From an uncultured Acetatifactor sp. (lineage in GTDB: Bacteria; Bacillota; Clostridia; Lachnospirales; Lachnospiraceae), in NCBI GenBank assembly GCA_910585015.1, contig CAJUCT010000046.1:1-26647 (forward strand): 26,647 bases of DNA, in the 5' to 3' direction. Position 1 is the first letter of the stretch; each line of letters opens with the position of its first letter. The translations under genes and the position numbers were made by a program. The notes below the pieces were generated by a model. That model was not told where the DNA came from. It searched no databases and was given only the letters and a program-made list of their open reading frames with translations. This document shows positions 7,273-13,868 of this stretch, piece after piece.

Positions 7273-7673
7273 TTCTTTTCTGCGATGGTTTATACGCAAA
7301 TGTTCAACGTCCTGTGCGACAAGGCGCTGGAAAACGGCGGCGCACTGAAAACCCATGTTACCTGCCTGCTGGACGAGTTTGCCAACCAGAAAATCCCCAA
7401 CTTCCAGCACCTGATTTCCGTTATCCGAAGCCGCGAGATTTCCGCCCATATCGTGGTGCAGACGCAGAGCCAGTTAAAGGCCGTCTACAAAGACCATGCG
7501 GAAACCATCATCGGCAACTGCTCCTGCGTCCTGTTTTTGGGCGGCAAGGAGCGCAGCACCCTGAAAGAGATTTCGGAAACGCTGGGAAAGGAAACCATCG
7601 ACCTTTTCAACACCTCCGACACGCGGGGAAGCCAGCGCAGCATGGGGGTAAATTACCAGAAACTCGGAAAAGA
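7273..7673 (+). pseudogene. virD4: VirD4/TraG coupling protein, internal fragment (5' lost, 3' separated)
   Basis: Reads FFSAMVYTQMFNVLCDKA, then LLDEFANQKIPNFQHLISVIRSREISAHIVVQTQSQLKA, IIGNCSCVLFLGGKERSTLKE and LGKETIDLFNTSDTR as successive blocks. This is the C-terminal half of the VirD4 ATPase (Walker B LLDEFAN and the following motifs) that delivers the relaxase-DNA complex to the type IV channel. The N-terminal half with Walker A is absent; homology begins abruptly near 7273 after AT-rich degraded sequence. At 7672-7673 (GKxGK-GA) the frame enters the inserted element and stops at 7681-7683. The missing 3' end resumes at 23264 with ELMSTDELAVMDGGKCILQ. So the gene has suffered a 5' loss and a separate clean insertion. 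Confidence 0.85.
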
Positions 7674-7684
7674 TGTGCCATAAT
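7672..7684 (+). other. attL: Left attachment site of element B, with orphan -10
   Basis: Target side GGAAAA, crossover GA at 7672-7673, then element end TGTGCCATAATACC. CATAAT (7679-7684) is a near-consensus -10; in the integrated state the hexamer 17 bp upstream of it is CCAGAA (7656-7661), not a -35. On the excised circle it would be paired with TTGACA from the right end. Confidence 0.75.
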
Positions 7685-7794
7685 ACCTTGTGACGAGTTC
7701 AGTTGCCCACAAAAATTCACGAACAGGGACACGATCAACTGGACTTTTCGTGGAAAGAATAGGACAATGGGACTTGAACACAAGGAGGTTCATT

Positions 7795-8157
7795 ATGGCA
7801 GAATTAACCTATACGAAAGTAGGCGACTACTACATCCCTGATCTGGCACTAGACCCCGAATCGGCAGAGCCGGTCAGGACAGTCGGCAAGTATGGCAGTC
7901 TGCGGCGCAGCTACTTGAAGCAACACAAGCATGACCTGTGGCGGGAACTGGCAGGCAGTGGAAAACTCACCGCCCACCTGCTGGACATTGACGATACCGC
8001 CCAGGAGTGGATGGACAGGATGCTCCCGCAGATGATGGAGGCCGCTGGTGTGACCGAGGAATTGAAAGCCTCTGACCAGATGGCGTGGGTAGGGCTGATG
8101 AATAATTGCCGGGCCAGAGTGGAAGAAATCATTATGGCAGATTTGATTTATGTTTAG
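7795..8157 (+). CDS. tnpV: TnpV family transposon protein
   Basis: 120 residues from ATG 7795, SD AAGGAGG at 7783-7789. The frame is open upstream but the ribosome site and MAELTYTKVGDYYIPDLAL fix this start. The pattern (YTKVGDYYIPDL..., GKYGSLRRSYLKQHK, LLDIDDTAQEWMDRMLPQM, MNNCRARVEEIIMADLIYV) matches TnpV of Tn4451-type transposons, a protein of unproven role. It is the first gene inside element B and the first gene downstream of the promoter that circularization would create, so it is probably expressed mainly from the excised form. The next gene follows after 11 bp. Confidence 0.8.
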   Translation: MAELTYTKVGDYYIPDLALDPESAEPVRTVGKYGSLRRSYLKQHKHDLWRELAGSGKLTAHLLDIDDTAQEWMDRMLPQMMEAAGVTEELKASDQMAWVGLMNNCRARVEEIIMADLIYV

Positions 8158-8168
8158 GGGGAGATTTG

Positions 8169-8468
8169 ATGCTGACATTTGAGAAAGTGCTTGCAATTTT
8201 CGATGATTACCTTCAGCAAGACCCGCTCTATGAAGTTGTGTTCACTAAACACGGTTATGCGTTAATGGCTTGGGAACCTGCGCGGAGTACTTGGTATAGT
8301 GCGGAGCATATGGCCACGCCGGAGGTTTTGCTGGACAGCCTGCTGGACGCTTACGCAAGTTTTATGGAAGATCAGATAACCGACAATGAGCGGGATTTGA
8401 CCGAACAGGAAACTGCGGAGATAAAACGTCAGTGTGATTTGCTCCGGGCAAAGTGCATGGGCCAATAG
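8169..8468 (+). CDS. Hypothetical acidic protein downstream of TnpV
   Basis: 99 residues from ATG 8169, SD GGGGGAGAT at 8157-8165. Starts MLTFEKVLAIFDDYLQQDP and contains VVFTKHGYALMAW, LLDSLLDAYASFM and an acidic helical tail (NERDLTEQETAEIKRQ). Similar small proteins occur beside TnpV in clostridial transposons in my recollection, but I know of no assigned function. No membrane segment or Cys cluster. Likely co-transcribed with tnpV; a bidirectional terminator follows. Confidence 0.65.
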   Translation: MLTFEKVLAIFDDYLQQDPLYEVVFTKHGYALMAWEPARSTWYSAEHMATPEVLLDSLLDAYASFMEDQITDNERDLTEQETAEIKRQCDLLRAKCMGQ

Positions 8469-8478
8469 CGGCAGAGCG

Positions 8479-8512
8479 GGACAGGAGGGCGCGGTCAAGC
8501 GTCCTCCTGTCC
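8479..8512. terminator. Bidirectional terminator between convergent genes
   Basis: GGACAGGAGG (8479-8488) and CCTCCTGTCC (8503-8512) form a 10-bp perfect stem, extended by CGC/GCG pairing, between the stop of the TnpV-side gene (8468) and the XRE gene on the other strand. It overlaps the last codons of the XRE gene. The T-rich tail is weak on the top strand (GTTTGGTTG). Confidence 0.55.
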
Positions 8513-8866
8513 GTTTGGTTGGGCCTGTTCAATCTGCACGATTTCTTTTGCTGTTGCAGTCACGATCCGCAGCCCGTTATCGTTTATACCATCCAGCAGA
8601 GCATCAAGCTGACGGCGCTGGGTATTCTTTCCTGTGGGCCGCTCTAAAAGGAATTGGTCAACCGATATGTTGTAGCGCAGCATTAACTCGAAAAAGATTT
8701 GCAGACTTGGGTGCTGGCCCTTGTTCTCAATGTTGGCAAGATAGCGCGGGGATAAGTACATCTCGTCACATACCTTTTTCCGGCTCTCTTTACGTTCCAG
8801 CCGCGCCGCTTTGATTGCCGCCCCAAAAGCCTTAAAGTCATATCGTGGTACTGGCCTTTTTGCCAT
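8495..8866 (-). CDS. XRE-family transcriptional regulator
   Basis: 123 residues from the second of two in-frame ATGs (8866); GGGTG lies about 8 nt upstream, whereas the ATG at 8872 would be too close. Residues 8-65 form a helix-turn-helix of the Cro/CI type (FGAAIKAARLERKESRKKVCDEMYLSPRYLANIENKGQHPSLQIFFELMLRYNISVDQFL as successive helices). The C-terminal ~45 residues are a helical dimerization-type segment. It is the only leftward gene in element B and is divergent from the TetR operon, with 169 bp between them, so it may control its own promoter, the TnpV genes or the cargo. No enzyme or metal motif is visible. Confidence 0.75.
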   Translation of the reverse strand: MAKRPVPRYDFKAFGAAIKAARLERKESRKKVCDEMYLSPRYLANIENKGQHPSLQIFFELMLRYNISVDQFLLERPTGKNTQRRQLDALLDGINDNGLRIVTATAKEIVQIEQAQPNGQEDA

Positions 8867-8977
8867 ATTCATATCACCCTGTTACATTCTACCGTTCCTC
8901 TTTTGCTTTGAATATGTCTATATAGTTCTATTGAGTAGCTAAAATAATTCATATTATTTGTGGACGTAAAAAAGGAC

Positions 8978-9022
8978 TTGACAAAATCTACACTCCCGAT
9001 TATAATTGAACATAAATTCAAT
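8978..9022 (+). promoter_or_regulatory. Consensus promoter with overlapping TetR-type operator
   Basis: TTGACA (8978-8983), 17-bp spacer, TATAAT (9001-9006): a perfect sigma-70/SigA promoter. The palindrome ATTGAA-CATAAA-TTCAAT (9005-9022) overlaps the -10 and start region, the typical position of an autoregulating TetR-family operator for the gene at 9036. Confidence 0.8.
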
Positions 9023-9035
9023 ATTGGAGGGCGCT

Positions 9036-9605
9036 ATGGCACAGGTATTGAAAGACGAGATACGGGAGAAAATTCTTGCTGCGGCTTTAGATGAATTTTT
9101 TGATAGAGGGTACAAACTGGCTGCTATGCGTAATATTGCGGCCAAGGCGCAAATCCCTACCGGCCTTATCTATTCTTACTACAAGAACAAGGCTGATTTG
9201 TTTGATGCCATCCTCCGTCCTGTGCTGTATGATTGGGAGCGGGTATTGACCGCTGGCGAAGCAAACGAAAGCAAACACAGCAACACAGAAATCTATGGGT
9301 TAAGCAAGGCGGAAACAGAATGCTTGCTAAACCTCTTTGCCCATCGGAAAGAATTTATCATCCTGATCGACAAGAGCGGCGGCACAAAGTATGAATGCGA
9401 AAAGGAACGTTTTGTCCAAGATATAGAAGCGCATTTGTTGGAGCATCGGGACGACAACTCCGCCGACGCAGTTTTCATCCACATTATTGCAAACAATTTT
9501 GTGGATGGCCTCATGCAGATCATGTATCACTACAAGGGAAAGGAATGGGCGATTATGATTTTACACAAATTATCCAAAATGTATTTGTCGGGGATCGGTC
9601 TTTAG
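9036..9605 (+). CDS. TetR-family regulator of the efflux operon
   Basis: 189 residues from ATG 9036, SD GGAGGG at 9026-9031. Residues 10-57 are the TetR DNA-binding domain (IREKILAAALDEFFDRGY, MRNIAAKAQIPTGLIYSYYKNKADLFDAIL). The remainder is a helical ligand-binding/dimer domain with a Cys (YECEKERF) and a C-terminal ...NNFVDGLMQIMYHY... segment. A consensus promoter with an overlapping palindrome upstream indicates autorepression. It is followed by a terminator and then CDF and MATE transporters in the same direction, so the likely job is to derepress export when a substrate is sensed. The ligand is unknown. Confidence 0.85.
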   Translation: MAQVLKDEIREKILAAALDEFFDRGYKLAAMRNIAAKAQIPTGLIYSYYKNKADLFDAILRPVLYDWERVLTAGEANESKHSNTEIYGLSKAETECLLNLFAHRKEFIILIDKSGGTKYECEKERFVQDIEAHLLEHRDDNSADAVFIHIIANNFVDGLMQIMYHYKGKEWAIMILHKLSKMYLSGIGL

Positions 9606-9621
9606 ACCGGTTCCTTTTTTT
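9591..9621 (+). terminator. Terminator overlapping the TetR stop codon
   Basis: Stem CGGTCT (9596-9601)/AGACCG (9604-9609), extended outward by GGGAT/GTTCC with wobble pairs to about 11 bp, followed by seven Ts (9615-9621). The TAG stop of the TetR gene lies inside the hairpin. It should lower readthrough into the transporters, so these probably also have their own promoter. Confidence 0.75.
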
Positions 9622-9622
9622 A

Positions 9623-9648
9623 TTGAACAATAATGAACTATCGTTCAA
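9623..9648 (+). promoter_or_regulatory. Second palindrome before the transporter genes
   Basis: TTGAAC (9623-9628) ... GTTCAA (9643-9648), with a tighter palindrome TGAAC-TATC-GTTCA (9634-9647). It shares TTGAAC with the operator at 9005-9022 and lies between the terminator and the ribosome site of the CDF gene. Probably a second binding site for the TetR protein; no clear -10/-35 pair could be assigned. Confidence 0.45.
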
Positions 9649-9668
9649 AATTAAAGGAGGAACAGCCT

Positions 9669-10883
9669 ATGATGGCTCAACTAATCAAGCTGTATTTCAA
9701 AGAAAAGCCGAACACATCCAACACCGCAGTAAAAAAAGCGTATGCCTCACTGTCCAGCATCGCAGGCATTATCCTGAATCTGCTCTTGTGCACGGCAAAA
9801 ATCATGACCGGGTTTTTCAGTCGGTCGGTTGCCATATCTGCGGACGGATTTAACAACCTGTCAGACGCAGGAATTTCACTTATGACGCTTTTAGGGTTTC
9901 AGATCGCGAGGTATGGCAGGGGAAGTACCCACCCGTTCGGTCATGGACGCTTTGAGTGGATCATGGGGATTTTTGCATCCCTTGCCGTGGTGCTGATGGG
10001 AGGCCAGCTAATCCATACTTCTCTCCAATCCATCCTCCACCCTCAAACGCCGTTATTCAGCGTAGCAACCGTAATCATCCTGGCGCTGTCCATCTTGGTA
10101 AAAGGCTATATGTATTTTTACAACCATCAGTTTGCAAAGGTTACAAATTCTGAAACGCTGAAAGCAACTGCCACGGACTGTATCAGCGATGCCGCCGCTA
10201 CAGGAGCGGTTTTGCTCTCAACAGTAATCAGCCATATGACAGGCTGGCAGATTGACGGCTACTGTGGCGTATTGGTATCTGCCTTTATTGTGATTGCGGG
10301 GACAAAAAGCCTTTGGGAAGTGCTGGGGCGGGTCATGGGCCAGGCAACCGACCAGAGTATTATTGACGACGTTCTGCGGACTGTCAAAACATACCCGGAA
10401 ATTGCGGCAGTACGGAATCTGATGGTGCATGATTATGGGTTCGGCTATTTTGTGATCTCCCTGCGAATTGAGGGGTACAGAAAAGACAGCGAACAGCTTT
10501 ACAACGCAATTCACGAAATATCCTGCGCCTTATACCAGCAGTTTCATTGTGACTGTTTCATCCAAGTGGACTATCTCATAGATGACGATGGGTTGACGGC
10601 ATATTTGCGGGATAAAGTCAAATTTGTTCTGCAAAAGTACAGCGGCAAGGTAAGCATAGACCATTTCCGGCTGATTGAAAGCGGCGACTATACCACAATT
10701 TCACTCGATCTTCTCTATCCTGCTGAACTGCAAAAAAGCGAGGAAGTCATTTGTCGGGAGATTGAAATGGAATTAGAGAGCGAAAATCCTCAATACCGTA
10801 CAATCATCAAAAGTATTCTTCGGCGGGAGCGATATGGTTCCCACCGTCGAAATAAATCCAAAAATCAGGAGGACAACAAATGA
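9669..10883 (+). CDS. Cation diffusion facilitator (CDF) metal efflux protein
   Basis: 404 residues from ATG 9669 (SD AAAGGAGG at 9653-9660). The first membrane span carries LSSIAGIILNLLLCTAKIMTG. The next has the CDF signature SVAISADGFNNLSDAG with its metal-site aspartates, followed by the THPFGHGRFEW motif and about four more spans (LAVVLMGGQLI, VIILALSILVKG, AATGAVLLSTVI, GVLVSAFIVIAG). The C-terminal ~170 residues form the cytoplasmic dimer domain and are extended beyond a minimal CDF. CDF proteins export Zn, Fe, Mn, Co or Cd in exchange for protons; the metal cannot be read here. The gene overlaps MATE by ATGA and lies in an operon with TetR and a DtxR-like regulator, consistent with metal control. 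Confidence 0.88.
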   Translation: MMAQLIKLYFKEKPNTSNTAVKKAYASLSSIAGIILNLLLCTAKIMTGFFSRSVAISADGFNNLSDAGISLMTLLGFQIARYGRGSTHPFGHGRFEWIMGIFASLAVVLMGGQLIHTSLQSILHPQTPLFSVATVIILALSILVKGYMYFYNHQFAKVTNSETLKATATDCISDAAATGAVLLSTVISHMTGWQIDGYCGVLVSAFIVIAGTKSLWEVLGRVMGQATDQSIIDDVLRTVKTYPEIAAVRNLMVHDYGFGYFVISLRIEGYRKDSEQLYNAIHEISCALYQQFHCDCFIQVDYLIDDDGLTAYLRDKVKFVLQKYSGKVSIDHFRLIESGDYTTISLDLLYPAELQKSEEVICREIEMELESENPQYRTIIKSILRRERYGSHRRNKSKNQEDNK

Positions 10884-12259
10884 ACCAGCAAAGCAACAAC
10901 CGAATCAGCATCATGCGGGACGAGCCGGTAGCGGCCTCGTTGATGAAGTTAGGCATACCGACCATGATCGGTATGCTGATCTCCGCACTCTACAACGCCA
11001 TCGACGCCTATTTTGTGAGCGGCCTGGGCATGAGCCAGATGGGGGCGGTGTCTGTTGTATTTCCCATCGTACAGATCGTCATTGGCTTGGGGATGATGTT
11101 TGGGGCCGGAGCATCGTCCTATATCTCCCGGTTACTTGGAAAGGGAGATAACGCAGAAGCCAATCGAACCGCCTCCACCGCTCTTTTTGCCAGCATTTTT
11201 GTAGGAGCGGTCATTATCGCAGGGATTATGGTATTCCTCAACCCTGTGCTGATGTCGCTGGGAGCGACCGACACGATTTTGCCCTATGCGAGAGCCTACG
11301 CCCAAATCTATGTGACTGGCTCCATCATCAATGTGTTTACCGTCACAATGAACAACCTTCTGACGGCGCAGGGTGCTACCCGGTTCACCATGATCTCTAT
11401 GCTCACCGGCAGTATCATCAACATCATTTTAGACCCGATTATGATTTATGCCCTGGATTGGGGCATTGAGGGCGCGGCTATCGCCACGGTGATTTCGCTG
11501 GGCGTCAACATGGCCCTTTATATTGGGTACATAGCAACAAAGCAAGGGGTTCTACGGCTGTCGCTTCGGAATATCCGTCTTTCACCCCAGCTTTTGGGCG
11601 AGATTTTGAAAATCGGTATTCCTGTGCTTCTGTTCCAGCTTCTTGCCAGCGCGTCTATGGGACTTACCAACAGCGCGGCAAAGCCTTATGGGGACTACGC
11701 CGTGGCGGCAATGGGGGCTGTGATCCGTATTATGACCGTCGGGACTTACATTGTCTTTGGTTTCTTGAAAGGGTTCCAGCCGTTTGCCGGATATAACTAC
11801 GGTGCCAAGCAATTTGACCGGCTGAAAAAGGCCATCCGCCTTTGTCTGATTTGGTCTACAACATTCGGCATGATCGCGGCTATCGTACTCTTTGCCTTTG
11901 CAGAACCAATCGTATCCATTTTTGGAACCGATGCAGAAATGGTAAATCTGGCAGGCAAGGCCCTCCGGCTGAACGCAGTTCTGTTTATCACCTTTGGTTT
12001 TCAGATGGTATATGCAAGCCTTTATCTCTCCATCGGAAAAAGTCTGGTGGGTGGACTGTTGAGTTTGAGCCGACAGGGAATTTTCTTCCTGCCGCTGATC
12101 TACATACTGCCTCGGCTGTTCCAGTTGTCTGGGGTCATTTGGGTTCAACCAGCAGCCGACTTGCTGACAACCGCAGTTACCTTCATTTTTGCAATCAAAA
12201 TCAATCGTGCTTTAACTGTAGAAACACCTGCATATCCACAAGGGGGTGAACTGACCTGA
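10880..12259 (+). CDS. MATE-family efflux transporter
   Basis: 459 residues, start in an ATGA overlap with the CDF gene, SD AGGAGG at 10867-10872. Twelve hydrophobic spans in two halves are typical of MATE proteins: GIPTMIGMLISALYNAIDAYFVSG, then GAVSVVFPIVQIVIGLGMMFGAGASSYISRLLG at the start, and IGIPVLLFQLLASASMGLTN beginning the second half, with GFQPFAGYNYGAKQ as a characteristic loop. MATE proteins export cationic drugs or organic compounds by sodium or proton antiport. Pairing with a CDF exporter under a TetR regulator suggests a stress or biocide resistance cargo; the substrate is unknown. The last codons overlap the DtxR-like gene (CTGA). Confidence 0.9.
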   Translation: MNQQSNNRISIMRDEPVAASLMKLGIPTMIGMLISALYNAIDAYFVSGLGMSQMGAVSVVFPIVQIVIGLGMMFGAGASSYISRLLGKGDNAEANRTASTALFASIFVGAVIIAGIMVFLNPVLMSLGATDTILPYARAYAQIYVTGSIINVFTVTMNNLLTAQGATRFTMISMLTGSIINIILDPIMIYALDWGIEGAAIATVISLGVNMALYIGYIATKQGVLRLSLRNIRLSPQLLGEILKIGIPVLLFQLLASASMGLTNSAAKPYGDYAVAAMGAVIRIMTVGTYIVFGFLKGFQPFAGYNYGAKQFDRLKKAIRLCLIWSTTFGMIAAIVLFAFAEPIVSIFGTDAEMVNLAGKALRLNAVLFITFGFQMVYASLYLSIGKSLVGGLLSLSRQGIFFLPLIYILPRLFQLSGVIWVQPAADLLTTAVTFIFAIKINRALTVETPAYPQGGELT

Positions 12260-12624
12260 CATTAGGTAAATCCTCGGAGGACTATTTAGAGGCCATTTTG
12301 ATGCTTCACCAGAAAAGGGGGAGCATCAGATCGGTTGACCTTGCCGGATATATGGGATATTCAAAACCAAGTGTCAGCCATGCGGTAAAGAACCTGCGGA
12401 CTGGCGGATTTCTGGTCATAGATGAAAACGGCTGTCTTTGTTTGACCGATAAAGGACGAACAGTTGCTGAAAAGATTTATGAACGCCGCCAATTTTTCAT
12501 GGAGCAGCTAATCGCTGCTGGTGTCGATCAGGAAACAGCAGAGCAAGACGCCCACCAGATAGAACACGCAATCAGCGACCTGTCATTTCAAAAGCTGAAA
12601 GAAAAAGCACAGCAGACCGATTAG
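12256..12624 (+). CDS. DtxR/MntR-like regulator, CTG start proposed
   Basis: 122 residues. The conserved N-terminus of this family, MTLGKSSEDYLEAI, is present in full but the first codon is CTG (12256-12258), overlapping the MATE stop as CTGA, with GGGGGTG at 12242-12248 as ribosome site. The next possible starts (TTG 12298, ATG 12301) would remove the first helix. The winged helix reads SIRSVDLAGYMGYSKPSVSHAVKNLRTGGFLVID, and the C-terminal helices carry ERRQFFMEQLIAAGVDQETAEQDAHQIEH with the His/Glu/Asp pattern of metal-responsive DtxR proteins. The SH3-like third domain is lacking. Likely a metal-sensing repressor for this operon; target not shown. Confidence 0.75.
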   Translation: MTLGKSSEDYLEAILMLHQKRGSIRSVDLAGYMGYSKPSVSHAVKNLRTGGFLVIDENGCLCLTDKGRTVAEKIYERRQFFMEQLIAAGVDQETAEQDAHQIEHAISDLSFQKLKEKAQQTD

Positions 12625-12653
12625 CGCACATCAGTTCTGCTGTTACAGGACTT

Positions 12654-12697
12654 GCCTGCCCCCAACGGGGAAAGAAAAAAACCGTTGGTCGAGGCAG
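12654..12697 (+). terminator. Interrupted hairpin downstream of the efflux operon
   Basis: CTGCC (12656-12660)/GGCAG (12693-12697) encloses CAACGG (12663-12668)/CCGTTG (12682-12687) with an A-rich loop. There is no U-tract after it; it may be a weak terminator or an mRNA 3' stabilizing structure. Confidence 0.35.
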
Positions 12698-12735
12698 CTA
12701 ATTTCCTGCGCCCAATTTACATGATACCAAATCGG

Positions 12736-12765
12736 ACGGCGGTTTTCGGAGATGAAAGCCGCCGT
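12736..12765 (+). terminator. Terminator-like 12-bp hairpin
   Basis: ACGGCGGTTTTC (12736-12747) pairs with GAAAGCCGCCGT (12754-12765) with one G-U pair and a 6-nt loop, followed by TCGATTGTTTG. Stable, but the T-tract is poor. It separates the efflux operon from the small gene at 12808. Confidence 0.45.
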
Positions 12766-12807
12766 TCGATTGTTTGTGGGACTGGCGGCTGATAGGAGGC
12801 AGCCGCC

Positions 12808-12918
12808 ATGAGGTATATAACCATTCGATCATACCAGATAGAAGCCGCACCGTCAAAAAAAGCCAAGCCACCGCCGAGGAATATTCCATCCATGAGTATG
12901 AACTGTCCAATCATCTAA
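12808..12918 (+). CDS. Possible 36-residue protein with ribosome site in a hairpin loop
   Basis: ATG 12808, product MRYITIRSYQIEAAPSKKAKPPPRN... ending MSMNCPII. AGGAGG (12794-12799) lies in the 10-nt loop of a 7-bp stem GGCGGCT (12784-12790)/AGCCGCC (12801-12807) that abuts the start codon. I do not recognise the protein. The ribosome site argues for translation, the short length and lack of homologue in module A argue against. It is the only candidate gene between 12625 and 13063; the rest of that gap holds hairpins. Confidence 0.3.
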   Translation: MRYITIRSYQIEAAPSKKAKPPPRNIPSMSMNCPII

Positions 12919-12935
12919 ATAGCTGTTTCAATTCC

Positions 12936-12970
12936 AATGCACCTGTCTGCATCTTTCAGACAGGTGCATT
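12936..12970 (+). terminator. Perfect 14-bp hairpin upstream of module B
   Basis: AATGCACCTGTCTG (12936-12949)/CAGACAGGTGCATT (12957-12970), loop CATCTTT, then TCTGTTG. A strong hairpin that likely insulates the cargo region from the mobilization module, acting as a terminator. Confidence 0.6.
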
Positions 12971-13016
12971 TCTGTTGCTTAGTCGCGGCATCGTACTCCG
13001 GTGCCGCTCCCCGCCC

Positions 13017-13052
13017 CCTGTTCAGATTCCGCAAAACCCAAATCTGAACAGG
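13017..13052 (+). promoter_or_regulatory. Hairpin overlapping the ribosome site of the sigma-like gene
   Basis: CCTGTTCAGATT (13017-13028) and AATCTGAACAGG (13041-13052) pair perfectly over 12 bp with a 12-nt loop. The right arm includes the first bases of AGGAGG (13050-13055), the ribosome site of the gene at 13064. It could gate translation of the module's regulator, or as DNA act as a protein operator. Confidence 0.5.
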
Positions 13053-13063
13053 AGGACAACACG

Positions 13064-13486
13064 ATGGAGATCACCATCAAGATCAACGGGCGCATGACGG
13101 TTGTTGAGGTCAGCGCAGAGGTAGCGGAGTACATGGACGCAGGACGGCGCAAGGCCGAGAATCTTTCCCACGAACGGCGGCGGCATTGGGACAGCCGAGA
13201 ATTTGACGAGTACATAGTCGCTGCCGAGGGCCTTTTGCCCTGCCAGTACACCCCAGAGGACATTGTATGTCAGCGGGAAACTCTGGCCCTGCTGCTGTCT
13301 ATTTTGGACACCTGCACAGCAATTCAGCGGGAACGGTTTTTGCTGTTTGCGCTGGACGGTTTCGGTTATACGGAGATTGGAATGATGCAGGGCTGTTCCA
13401 GGGAATCCGTTTATGAGAGCATCCAGGCCGTCCGCAGAAAATTTCTAAAATTTTTCTCAAATCACCCTGACAGCGGGCTGTTTTGA
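13064..13486 (+). CDS. Sigma-70-like regulator, module B
   Basis: 140 residues from ATG 13064 (SD AGGAGG 13050-13055). It starts MEITIKINGRMTVVEVSAEVAEYMDAGRRKAENLSHERRRHWDSREF in successive stretches, then a central helical region, and ends with a region-4-like helix-turn-helix (GYTEIGMMQGCSRESVYESIQAVRRKFLKFF). It matches the 5'-partial protein at the left edge in the VSxEVAE segment and general order, and occupies the same position before DUF3847. Proteins of this type are treated as atypical sigma factors or sigma-like regulators of transfer genes. The hairpin at its ribosome site suggests translational control. Confidence 0.7.
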   Translation: MEITIKINGRMTVVEVSAEVAEYMDAGRRKAENLSHERRRHWDSREFDEYIVAAEGLLPCQYTPEDIVCQRETLALLLSILDTCTAIQRERFLLFALDGFGYTEIGMMQGCSRESVYESIQAVRRKFLKFFSNHPDSGLF

Positions 13487-13520
13487 GGCTTACCAAGTGA
13501 GGGGCATTTGCTCTATCACC

Positions 13521-13552
13521 GCCAGGGGACAAGCGCTAGCTTGTTCCCTGGC
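13521..13552 (+). promoter_or_regulatory. Hairpin just upstream of the DUF3847 ribosome site
   Basis: GCCAGGGGACAAGC (13521-13534) pairs with GCTTGTTCCCTGGC (13539-13552), 14 bp with one G-U pair and a 4-nt loop. It ends two bases before AAGGAGG (13555-13561). No T-run follows, so it is more likely a translation-modulating or processing structure than a terminator. Confidence 0.45.
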
Positions 13553-13571
13553 AGAAGGAGGTTATTCCATC

Positions 13572-13853
13572 ATGGACAAGAAAGAATCCCTGTTGCAGCA
13601 GAAGATCAAAGCGGAGAAAGAGATTGCCCAGCTTCAGAACCAGCAGAAGATAATTCTGAACAAGCAGCGCGATCTGGAGCGCCACGCCCGGAACCACCGC
13701 CTGATCGTTCACGGCGCAATTATGGAGGGCGTGTTCCCCTTCACCGCCAGCATGGACGGTGAACCGCTCAAAGCCTTCCTAATCGACCTGTCTCGCCTGC
13801 CGGGAGCGAGGGAATTGACCGAAAAGGCGCAGAACGCCGGGGACGGGGAATAG
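13572..13853 (+). CDS. DUF3847 family protein, module B
   Basis: 93 residues from ATG 13572, with AAGGAGG at 13555-13561. The N-terminal coiled coil (LLQQKIKAEKEIAQLQNQQK) is followed by RDLERHARNHRLIVHGAIME, a short acidic segment and LSRLPGARELTEKAQ. It aligns along its length with the protein at 1016-1303, including the tract before oriT. Position between the sigma-like gene and oriT/relaxase is the same in both modules. Function is unknown; a relaxosome accessory role is inference from position. Confidence 0.75.
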   Translation: MDKKESLLQQKIKAEKEIAQLQNQQKIILNKQRDLERHARNHRLIVHGAIMEGVFPFTASMDGEPLKAFLIDLSRLPGARELTEKAQNAGDGE

Positions 13854-13868
13854 TCCGTTCGGAGAACG

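Noticed and set aside
7200..7841. 213-codon frame across the VirD4 fragment and element boundary
   Set aside because: Out of frame with VirD4; basic Pro/Arg/Gln-rich shadow translation crossing an insertion junction.
11582..12148. 188-codon minus-strand frame opposite the MATE gene
   Set aside because: Antisense to a well-supported transporter, compositionally odd (His/Gln-rich), no start signal.
12774..13097. 107-codon plus-strand frame (MWDWRLIGGSRHEVYNHS...)
   Set aside because: Runs through two strong hairpins and into the sigma-like gene; no ribosome site at its start.
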